Assembly: GCA_036924085.1 (NCBI GenBank)
Contig: JAVGWX010000005.1
Coordinates: forward strand, 77,811,547 to 77,875,546
Source of the DNA: Ariolimax columbianus
Lineage: Eukaryota > Mollusca > Gastropoda > Stylommatophora > Arionidae
Reading direction: 5' to 3'
Length of the DNA: 64,000 bases
Shown: positions 55,805 through 64,000 of the stretch, one piece after another
How the letters are laid out: each line of letters begins with the position of its first letter
How positions within the stretch are numbered: the stretch's first letter is position 1
Notes under the pieces: model-generated
What the model saw: only the letters and a program-made list of their open reading frames with translations
Database searches by the model: none
Told to the model about the DNA's origin: nothing
Program-made: the position numbers and the translations under genes

Positions 55805-56775
55805 CGCAGACGGATCGTCATGATGTACGTGTGACAAAGGCTATGTGTGGAGCAGAATGCTGGACGGACCACACACTGTTGATTTTTAAAATGAACTTTG
55901 GTATCCAAGCTTCTATGCACCCACAAAGCACTAACTCCTCAAAGCGTCCCAACACCTCCGACTCAGAGATAACCGCGCACGACAATCATTTGGTCATAAT
56001 CTGGCAGATCAGCTGTAGACAACGGATAACGCTTTGATTGACGTAAAATCAAGTTGAACCATCTTTAGTAAAACGGTTCACTGCCACTGATGCTCTCGTT
56101 ACTTGCACACGCAACCATCAGGATTGATCTGATGAGAACTGTGAATTGATCAAGCCCCTGCTAGACGAGAAGCACCGCACGCACCGTGCATACACTAACG
56201 ATCTTCAATCTGTGGGCAAAAAGAATGACTTCACAAGGGCTCGAACGGCTGTACAGAGACAGCCCTGCGATATGCAGGATGCGTGATTCAGTCGAAAGCC
56301 TGAAGAGACTCAGACTGTTGTTGACAGGCATGATGGGATGAACTTTTACAGTACTCTGCAGGTTATTTACTGTTTATATAGATCAGATATGGCACCTATC
56401 TTAAGCGAAGATGGAAATTCCGTAATCACCGAGAAAGATAAGCTACTGGTAAGATTTGCAGAACATTTGACTAAGGTCCTTAATAGACCCTTTACTGTTA
56501 ATGAAGAGGTAGTTGATCATCTACCACAAATAATAATGAATGAGAGCATGGCTGATCCTATGACTGAACAGGAAACTAGGGCCGCGATTTACCTATCAAA
56601 CGACAAAGCTCCGGACACCCTCCCAGCAGAGATCTATAAAGCTGGCGGCCAAAAGATGGCCATGACGCTTACTCAATTGTTTGACGAAATGTGGAAAATA
56701 AAGGTATTCCTACAGGAATTCATAGACGCGTCCATTGTTCATGCACATAAGCGTAATGGTAGTAAACAAATATGT
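55805..56775 (+). mobile_element. LINE, inverted 5' part: endonuclease end to pre-RT (plus)
   Basis: The plus strand reads DDVRVTKAMCGAECWTDHTL, the end of the endonuclease with its conserved Asp-His, then a linker (LLDEKHRTHRAYTNDLQSVG, a TRARTAVQRQ stretch and one stop). The last open stretch (56338-56790) gives NFYSTLQVIYC, LSEDGNSVITEKDKLLVRFA, EHLTKVLNRP, DKAPDTLPAEIYKAGGQKMA and FIDASIVHAHKRNGSKQICG. This is exactly the part that precedes the RT fingers found on the minus strand at 55800. The two parts together make one LINE copy broken and inverted at that point. Confidence 0.85.
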
Positions 56776-56815
56776 GGGCGTGTGCTATAGAAACAATTTG
56801 TCACTAATGTTGTTT

Positions 56816-56919
56816 GAACTCAATGGAGCAGGCACTTAATAGTTACTGCGTGTGTTTAGTCTGATCGTCCTTGACTTTACATTCAGTAGGGGAGCTGTTA
56901 CAAGCTTATCATAAAATCT
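56816..56919. other. Short spacer
   Basis: About 100 bases between the last 30-bp array unit and the next minisatellite. No recognised signal. Confidence 0.35.
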
Positions 56920-57150
56920 AACACTTATGTATCGTATAATCTCTAACACTTGTGTTTTAAAATATTAGTAGTTATAAGCGTATCGTATAATATATAACAC
57001 TTGTGTTTTAAAATATTAGTAGTTATAAGCGTATCGTATAATCTCTAACACTTGTATTTTAAAATATTAGTAGTTATAAGGGTATCGTATAATCTCTAAC
57101 ACTTGTGTTTTAAAATATTCGTAGCTATAAGCGTATCGTATAATCTCAAT
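56920..57150. repeat. Minisatellite, 51-bp unit
   Basis: Four to five near-identical copies of TAATCTCTAACACTTGTGTT, TTAAAATATTAGTAGTTATA, AGCGTATCGTA. Confidence 0.95.
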
Positions 57151-57475
57151 GGCATCACTTACTCTGGAGCAAGGATCTCAAACTCAAATCACTTTGAGGC
57201 CAAATGAGGACAAGTTTAATAGATTGGCTGACCCCAGCACAATAGAGCATGCATTTCCTATATCCTACTTCTTCTTAACCGGTATATTTGTTATGATATC
57301 CCATATCACTGTGTTATGATTTGTCTGTTGGTAATGTTCGAACAAAAAATATTCAATTTCTTGAGAAGAATTTTTTTTTGTCATGATAACTATGTCCTCT
57401 CTCATTGTCTACTGATAGCATCATAAGTCCCATCGTAGTATTAATCAACATCACAAACTCCTTCAGCTCAAATAC
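57151..57475. other. Unassigned spacer, possible hAT-like remnant
   Basis: 57170-57235 (GGATCTCAAACTCAAATCAC, TTTGAGGCCAAATGAGG) has the TCTCAAACTC...GGGGCC-like look of hAT non-autonomous ends, but only one such end is visible. Confidence 0.2.
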
Positions 57476-57479
57476 TTTT

Positions 57480-57945
57480 GGGGACGAATTAAGTGTTGTG
57501 ACGACAGATGGACACAAAGAATGACGAATTAAGTGATGTGACGACAGATGGACACAAAGAATGACGAAGTAATTGCTGTGACGACAGATGTACACAAAGA
57601 ATGACGAATTAAATGTTGTGACAGCAGATGGACACAAAGAATGGCGAATTAAATGTTGTGACAGATGGACACAAAGAATGACGAATTAAGTGTTGTGACG
57701 ACAGATGGATACAAAGAATGACGAATTAAGTGTTGTGACGACAGATGGACACAAAGAATGACGAATTAAATGTTGTGACAGATGGACACAAAGAATGACG
57801 GATTAAATGTTGTGACAGATGGATACAAAGAATGACGGATTAAATGTTGTGACAGATGGACACAAAGAATGACGGATTAAATGTTGTGACAGATGGACAC
57901 AAAGAATAACGAATTAAATGTTTGACAGCAGATGGACACCAAACA
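57480..57945. repeat. Minisatellite, 35-40-bp unit with length variants
   Basis: About twelve copies of GATGGACACAAAGAATGACG, AATTAAGTGTTGTGACGACA. The right half uses a shorter variant that lacks the GAC or AGC step before AGATGG, so two length classes are spatially separated. Confidence 0.95.
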
Positions 57946-58269
57946 TAATATCACGGTAACCCTACAACTTTAAGCGCCGAAGCGAACGTGCATAAATGAG
58001 AAGAAGAGACGACCTAAGTTGTGCCCTTGGTCTAACATAGTAAAAGGCAGATAACTGAAATGAGTTTAAACATTTTACAACCTGACATCAAGCACTTTGT
58101 TTGGCTAATTGAGTTCCAAGAATACAGATTACTTACAAAATAAGTATTGAACTTCATCCTTAAACAAAATTCACCCATTTATTTCATAACTATTTTTTTC
58201 TCCGGGTTTCTCATTTTTTGGATAACGTCATTTTTATGGTAATCGTATTACAAAAATAAACAAAAATTA
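57946..58269. other. Unassigned AT-rich spacer
   Basis: No recognised signal. Confidence 0.35.
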
Positions 58270-58312
58270 TGTCTACCCTCACTCATTAAATACTGATCAC
58301 TATTTCCTTAAC

Positions 58313-58795
58313 TTAACTTAACGTCTTTATGCTGGTTTAGAAGATTATGCAAAGTCTGTAAACAACCAGTTTCATTTACATTTCCTTGCTCTAAAAGTTA
58401 TGCGCATCCAATCGATTCTTAAATGCATTAATTGTCCCTGCCTCCACTACTTCGTGTAGCAATGCATTCCAAGCATTCACCACACTTTCACAAAAGAAAT
58501 ATTTCCTAATATCTAATCTGGACCTTTCTTTAGTTAAATTGTAGCTATGCCCTTTTCTTCTTGTAGGTGGTTGTATTTTGAAAACTTGTTATAGTCTAAT
58601 CTATCCGTTCCTTTGATTTTCTTATAAATCTGTGTAATGTCACCTCGGATTATTCTATTTTCTAGACACTGTAGATCGGTTTTTCTCTCTCCTCATAACT
58701 GTAATTCTGGAATCCCACTATCAGCCTTGTCGCTATTTATTGTATCCTTCCCAGCATGTTTATATCCCCTTTACGATAAGAACTCCACAACTGTA
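58313..58795 (-). mobile_element. CR1-like LINE, 3' end, copy 2 (minus)
   Basis: The reverse complement is collinear with 2268-2773: GTGTACAG, the GATATAAACATGCTGG start of the DINML block, then a degenerate C-terminus with the same residues (YNKF, KERSRLDIRKYF), and the ending TCTAAACCAGCATAAAGACG with three GTTAA units. It has inserted into a 50-bp minisatellite whose unit is found on both sides (58273-58312 and from 58815). The 5' truncation point is within a few bases of that of copy 1. Confidence 0.85.
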
Positions 58796-58814
58796 CACAG
58801 TACGCCAACTCTAT

Positions 58815-59300
58815 CCTCAGCCATTAAATACTGATCACTATTTCCTGAAGTCAAGTCTGCCCTCGGTCAGCCATTAAATACTGATCAATATGTCCTGAAG
58901 ACAAGTCTACCCTCGGTCAGAATTAAATACTGATCACTATTTCCTGAAGTCAAGTCTACCCTCGGTCAGCCATTAAATACTGAACCCTATTTCCTTAAGC
59001 CAAGTCTACCCTCGGTCTGGCATTAAATACTGATCACTATTTCCTGAAGTCAAGTCTGCCCTCGGTCAGCCATTAAATACTGATCACTATTTCCTGAAGT
59101 CAGTCTGCCCTCGGTCAGCCATTAAATACTGATCACTATGTCCTGAAGACAAGTCTACCCTCGGTCAGAATTAAATACTGATCACTATTTCCTGAAGTCA
59201 AGTCTACCCTCGGTCAGCCATTAAATACTGATCACTATTTCCCGAAGTCAAGTCTACCCTCAGTTAGCAATTAAATACTGATCATTATTTCCTTAAGCTA
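58815..59300. repeat. Minisatellite, 50-bp unit
   Basis: About ten copies of GCCATTAAATACTGATCACT, ATTTCCTGAAGTCAAGTCTA, CCCTCGGTCA. A single unit also lies at 58273-58312 on the other side of the CR1-like insertion. Confidence 0.95.
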
Positions 59301-59926
59301 AGGCGACTCTCAGTTTGCAATGAAATATATATCAGTACTTTTTCAAACTATGTCTAGGTAATTAAGAATTACAATAGTACACTGCTCATACGAACATATA
59401 AGCACTAGTGCATGCTAGTGAACCGAATTTGTTCGTAAAGCGGAATTCAGCTTGCAAATGCTCTTTGGCCGATGGAACAGTAAACAACGCACTATATAGA
59501 CTATATATCATTTGAAAATGGGTGTGAATGATAACTAAACAGGAATAAACATAAATAAACACATACAGACATAATAAACACAATCTTACCTTTAAATATT
59601 TTGAATCTTGCAAAGTGGTAGAGGAATGTATAGAATAATTGGAATTTAGATGTCTTGAATAAAGTCGTTAACCAATTCGACTGCAGAGGAAAATGTAGTG
59701 AACGTCAATTTGATTTTATTTTGAAGAAGGGGAATTTGAAGGTGATCACACATGGCCTAATGATGACGACTCTGGGTTGGGGTTGTCTTGTTGTTGAACT
59801 GGAGAATCGTGGAATTCTTCCAGAAAACAGAAATACAATGTAGTTTGCTTCATTGAGGTATGACGCTTTTCATTTACCACTTCACTGTTGCGGGCTATTG
59901 TGTTTTGAAGCATTGAATTGACTAAT
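59301..59926. other. Unassigned stretch
   Basis: No recognised signal on either strand. Confidence 0.35.
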
Positions 59927-60162
59927 GGGGACGACGTGGCCTTGTGGTTAAGTGGCACGGCTCACAATCCGAAGGTGCTGGGTTCAATCCCCATCACAGC
60001 ACCGGCCGTTACCCCGGGGAAGCAAACGCTTAAAAAATGCAGGAGGAAGCAGACCTTTACATAAAAATGCATGCTGAAGTCGGATGCAATGGGCCGACAG
60101 ACGCAAAATAAAAACACCGCCTTGGGGATTAGAGAAAATAAGGCAAACGCAATAAAAAAAAA
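59927..60162 (+). mobile_element. tRNA-derived SINE, family A, copy 2
   Basis: Collinear with 9247-9504. A box TGGCCTTGTGG (59937-59947) and B box GGTTCAATCCC (59981-59991), again 44 bases apart. It differs by scattered substitutions and by loss of about 15 bases (CACAGTGCAACGCAC region) before the ACCGCCTTGGGG block. It ends in an A-rich tail. Confidence 0.9.
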
Positions 60163-60479
60163 GTTTTTGTTAAATTGACATGCTGATTTTTGGAAAATGG
60201 GATCCAGTGCTTTCCCAATGTGCAATTCCCTTCCCTATTATGGGTTTTCCTTCATTCATTTCTTGAATATTGGTCAGCCACGTCTTCATACTGCTCTTTA
60301 AGAAGCTACCATTTTTTGATATTCAGTCAAAAGAGGAAAGTTTATCAGTTATGGGACCCAAGCAATTTTCTAACATCTTCAAACTGGACTCAATCGCCAA
60401 GTCAAGAATGTATATATCACAAATGACGTTGTTCTGCAAGCTAACCACTTCTTTTTCTCTTCTTCTATTTTTTTTGTGG
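60163..60479. other. Unassigned spacer
   Basis: Possibly the 3' UTR of the minus-strand LINE that follows. No motif. Confidence 0.35.
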
Positions 60480-61085
60480 GTACTGTTTGTGCTTTTCAGC
60501 GTCAGGTTATGAAGAGTTTTCTTGACCGATCCTAGTATATGCTTCGTACATGGGCAGTTTCACTGCTTCTGTTATTTCTGTTGTCCATCTTTTGACTTCG
60601 GTGGTCCCTGGCTTTGTATCCATTGTAAATGTATTGCAAAGCTTTCTGAGGGATACTATCTGGTGTTTGGCATGTCACGTGGCCAAACCATTTGGTTTGT
60701 TGCCTCTTTATGAGGTTTATCAGTGGTGTGGTACCTACTTGTCTCATAATACCTTCGTTTCTGATGCAACCTATTCTTGTTACTCCAAGCATTCTGATCA
60801 GGTATTTCATTTACGTTGTTACGATGTGTCTTCTATCTTTGTTAATGTCAAATTCTGGCACTGAAACCACAATGTTGGTAGGAATATGGTGTTGTATAGT
60901 GTTCTCTTTGTATCTATTGTCACGTATTTTAACATGGGTTGCATTTGCTGAATGATTTGACTTACTTAATTACATGTTTTTGTATTTCGGTGTCGGCTTT
61001 TCCGCCTGCTGTGATTAAGCTACCCATTTTCGTGATATTTTTCACCTGTTTTACTTGTTGGTTTTATATGACTTTTTTTTGTTTC
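60480..61085 (-). mobile_element. LINE, RT thumb and C-terminal part (minus)
   Basis: Minus-strand pieces in order: ITKMGSLITAGGKADTEIQK (near 61000, YLGS-type block), KRTLYNTIFLPTLWFQCQNL, then the open stretch at 60532-60810 with MKYLIRMLGVTRIGCIRNEG, QVGTTPLINLIKRQQTKWFG and HVTCQTPDS. This is the region downstream of the catalytic palm. The 5' side ends exactly where the 3' tail of another LINE (61086) begins, so this copy was cut by, or truncated next to, that insertion. Confidence 0.75.
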
Positions 61086-61575
61086 TTTTTCTTTGCTTAC
61101 TTCTTCTTCTTCTTCTTCGTACGCAGTCAGACAGTAACCATTATTTTTTCGAAAAACGCGACGGTCATCCTGAGGCTGTCGCCACTGCCATAGAGCTTGT
61201 CTTGCAGTTCCACTGGTGATGGCCACATCTGCTCTCTCTGATCCTCGTATGTCGGGCAGTTCTGCAGCAGATGTTCAGCGGTCATTTTACCAGTACCGCA
61301 CGGGCATTCGTCGGTACACCCTATCTTCAATTTGTTGAATAGGTGGTACCTCAGTCTATTGTGGCCAGTGCGAAGTCTGAAGACAACGACCTGCTCGCTT
61401 CGGTTCAACTGGTAATAGGCATCGTTTTTGGTGTAACCAGTATGTTCGGTTTCCCATTTGGTCATGTATCTGTCTTTGATAAGCCGTTTTGACTCTTCGT
61501 ACGTCATACTAGTATCTGTTTGTGGTAGTCTTGCACCTTCTTTTGCCAGTCTGTCTGCCTCCTCGTAGCCTTGGA
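61086..61575 (-). mobile_element. RNase-H-bearing LINE, 3' end, copy 2 (minus)
   Basis: The same family as 48660-50215. The minus strand reads EEADRLAKEGARLPQTDTSM, TYEESKRLIKDRYMTKWETE, RTGHNRLRYHLFNKLKIG, a Cys motif (TDECPCGTGKMTAEHLLQNC) and a further 50 residues ending ...TVAFFEKIMVTV. The last part is open here, unlike copy 1. It ends in a GAA-type tail (TTCTTCTTC at 61101-61118 on the plus strand). It is 5' truncated within the RNase H domain and joined there to a 45-bp duplication that keeps the frame open. Confidence 0.9.
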
Positions 61576-61576
61576 T

Positions 61577-61671
61577 CTCACCGTGTTGTGTGTTGATACT
61601 CGTATAGGGTCCTGTAGCTATCTCATCGTGGTGTGTGTTGATACTCGTATAAGGTCCTGTAGCTATCTCAT
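61577..61671. repeat. Two-copy 45-bp tandem duplication fused to a LINE frame
   Basis: CTCACCGTGTTGTGTGTTGA, TACTCGTATAGGGTCCTGTA, GCTAT at 61577 and again at 61622. The unit is 15 codons, so on the minus strand EIATGPYTSINTHHD is repeated and reads straight into the LINE remnant. Confidence 0.9.
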
Positions 61672-61679
61672 TGCGTTTG

Positions 61680-61964
61680 TTCAACTATGTCGTTAGACGC
61701 CGTGGTTATGGAAGAGGGTGTTGTGGGGAAGTGGGAGATGTGCTTTTATTTCATGTGTCATCTGTGTGACCTTTGCTATTTATGATCTATGCATCTCCTG
61801 AAGTTACTCGTAAACACCGTCAATCCATTCTTTTCTATGCCCTCTTCCATATTAGAGAAACAGTACAATTAAATTCATAAAATCATTTTAGACGAATTTG
61901 AGTTTTACCTAATAAAGGCAATTACATACGTCCCATTATACATGTTCTTGTGCAGTGTGAACTC
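61680..61964. other. Unassigned spacer
   Basis: No recognised signal. Confidence 0.35.
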
Positions 61965-63405
61965 AGTTTGAACTAGTCAGTGTGATCAGCGTGAACTAGT
62001 CAGTGTGATCAGCGTGAACTAGTCAGTGTGATCAGCGTGAACTAGTCAGTGTGATCAGCGTGAACTAGTCAGTGTGATCAGCGTGAACTGGTCAGTGTGA
62101 TCAGCGTGAACTAGTCAGTGTGATTAGTGGGAACTAGTCAGTGTGATCAGTGTGAACTAGTCAGTGTGATCAGCGTGAACTAGTCATGGTGATCAGTGTG
62201 AACTAGTCAGTGTGATCAGTGGGTACTAGTCATGGTGATCAGTGTGAACTAGTCAGTGTGATCAGTGGGTACTAGTCATAGTGATCAGTGTGAAATTGTC
62301 ATGGTGATCAGTGGGAACTAGTCATGGTGATCAGTGTGAACTAGTCAGTGTGATCAGTGGGTACTAGTCATAGTAATCAGTGTGAACTTGTCAGTGTGAT
62401 AAGTGGGAACTAGTCAGTATGATCATTGTGAACTAGTCAACGTGATCAGTGTGTGAACTAGTCAGTGAGATCTGTGTGAACAAGTCAATATGATCAGTGT
62501 GAATTAGCCTGTGTGGTCAGTGTGAACTAATCAATGTGAACTAGTCAGTGTGATCAGTGTGAACTAGCCAATGTGATCAGTGTAAACTAGTCAGTGTGAT
62601 CAGTTCAAACTAGTCAATGTGATCAGTGTGAACTAGTCAGTGATATCAGTATGAACAAGTCAATGTGATCAGTGTGAATTAGCCGGTGTATCCAGTGTGA
62701 CCTAGTCAGTGTTATCAATGTGAACTAGTCAATGAAATAAGTGTGAACTAGTCAATGTGAACTAGTTAGTGTGATCAGTGGGAACTAGTCAATGTGAATT
62801 AGTCATATTTATCGATGGGAACTAATCAATGTGATCAGTGTGAACTAGTCAGTGTGAACTAGTCAATGTGATAAGTGTGAACTAGTCAGTGTATCCAGTG
62901 TGACCTAGTCAGTGTGATCAATGTGAACTCGTCAGTGTGATCAGTTAAAACTATTCAGTGTGATCATAGTGATCTAGTTAGTGAAATCAGTGTGAACTAG
63001 TCAGTGTGATCAGTGTGAACTAGTCAGTGATATAAGTGTGAACTAGTCAGTTACATTAGTGTGAACTAGTCAGTGATATCAGTGTGAACTAGTCAGTGAT
63101 ATCAGTGTGAACTAGTCAGTGATATCAGTGTGAACTAGTCAGTGTGATCAGTGTGAACTAGTCAGTGGTATAAGTGTGAACTAGTCAGTGACATTAGTGT
63201 GAACTAGTCAGTGATATCAGTGTGAACTAGTCAGTGATATCAGTGTGAACTAGTCAGTGATATCAGTGTGAACTAGTCAGTGTGAACTAGTCAGTGATAT
63301 AAGTGTGAACTAGTCAGTGACATTAGTGGGAACTAGTCAGTGATATCAGTGTGAACTAGTCAGTGATATCAGTGTGAACTAGTCAGTGATATCAGTGTGA
63401 CCAAG
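61965..63405. repeat. Minisatellite, 23-bp unit, about 1.4 kb
   Basis: About sixty copies of GAACTAGTCAGTGTGATCAG+(C/T)GT. The left end (61975-62100) is nearly homogeneous with CGT, the centre (62440-62960) is highly diverged, and the right part (63000-63400) is homogenised for a GTGATATCAGT variant, including longer repeated blocks. The unit holds two palindromes, ACTAGT and TGATCA. Confidence 0.97.
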
Positions 63406-64000
63406 TCAGGTTCATCACGTATCCCTACATACCTTCACACCCGTATTGATGGTTATAACTCCTTGTGCTTTGTTCCCATGTCAATCTTTAAACTGTTCAG
63501 TTATTTCAGTAATCTACCACAGGATGTGTTTCTGTTTTCCCAGCGTCCTCGATATTATTTATCTTTTATTTTTCCTAAAGTCTGCTTCAACCTGTATGTG
63601 ATTTAAGCATATATTGCGCATTGGGTCCCATGCGCACATTATTATTAGCCATGTCATCAGCTAATTGAATTCTCAACGTTCACAGCCACTGTTTCAAAAA
63701 ACGCCAGAGAATCCGCACGTTCAGAATTTCCTGCAGAGGTCTCTCATTATCGTTAGCTGTTTCGAAGTTGTTCGCTTTAGAACCACTTCAAACACAGACT
63801 AAAGCATTCTCTCCTGTATTTTGATGACAAAATCTCCATCTTGAACAGAAAAATTATCAATACAGATCTGATCCATTATTAAGACATACTGTTTAAGAAT
63901 GAAATAACAAGGCAATGAGTAAAATATATTTACATCTGTAATATTATCTTTTCACAATTTTACGTGCTCCTGTTTTTTAGAGTGAAAATGGTGGGAAGTG
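63406..64000. other. Unassigned right end of window
   Basis: AT-rich, no recognised signal. A 69-codon open stretch (63397-63606) has no known domain. Confidence 0.35.

Overview
This window looks like intergenic or intronic DNA from an invertebrate animal genome. Its base composition is AT-rich, it has no operon-like gene packing, and no long host open reading frame is present. Nearly every recognisable coding trace belongs to a decayed transposable element. The mix is mariner and Tc1-type DNA transposons, CR1-like, RTE-like and RNase-H-bearing LINEs, tRNA-derived SINEs, a Mutator-like transposase trace and a PIF1/Helitron-type helicase trace. Together with an extreme load of minisatellites, this suggests a lophotrochozoan, perhaps a mollusc. 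The taxonomic guess is inference from repeat style only.

Layout. 1-10 kb holds a mariner copy, CR1-like and RNase-H LINE pieces, two unnamed dispersed repeats (called R1 and R2 here) and a SINE. About 10.29-16.19 kb is one pyrimidine-only-like tandem array of nearly 6 kb. 16-25 kb is sparse, with an R2 copy, small minisatellites, a SINE, a LINE 3' part, a (TA)n tract and DNA-transposon traces. 25-34 kb alternates minisatellites with a minus-strand LINE (26.2-28.5 kb). 34-36 kb is an internally deleted RTE-like LINE. 37-44 kb holds minisatellites, a second mariner truncated by a LINE, and a dimeric repeat array. 44.5-45.6 kb is a GC-rich block. 46-48 kb is a split 42-bp array. 48.7-50.2 kb is an RNase-H LINE. 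52.3-52.5 kb has the only plausible host exon (a type II membrane start exon with a good splice donor). 52.6-56.8 kb is a minisatellite interrupted by a LINE with an internal inversion of twin-priming type. 57-64 kb holds more minisatellites, a CR1-like copy, a second SINE copy, two LINE pieces joined end to end, and a 1.4-kb 23-bp array.

The most notable pattern is that about 25 tandem arrays with different units make up roughly a quarter of the window. At least two of them are built from pieces of the LINE coding sequence in which they sit: a 54-bp reverse-transcriptase segment at 26.7-27.3 kb and a roughly 50-bp endonuclease segment at 34.6-34.9 kb. This points to local tandem amplification of whatever sequence is present, transposons included. 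No tRNA, rRNA, CRISPR, viral or bacterial feature was found, and no intact transposase or reverse transcriptase is present.
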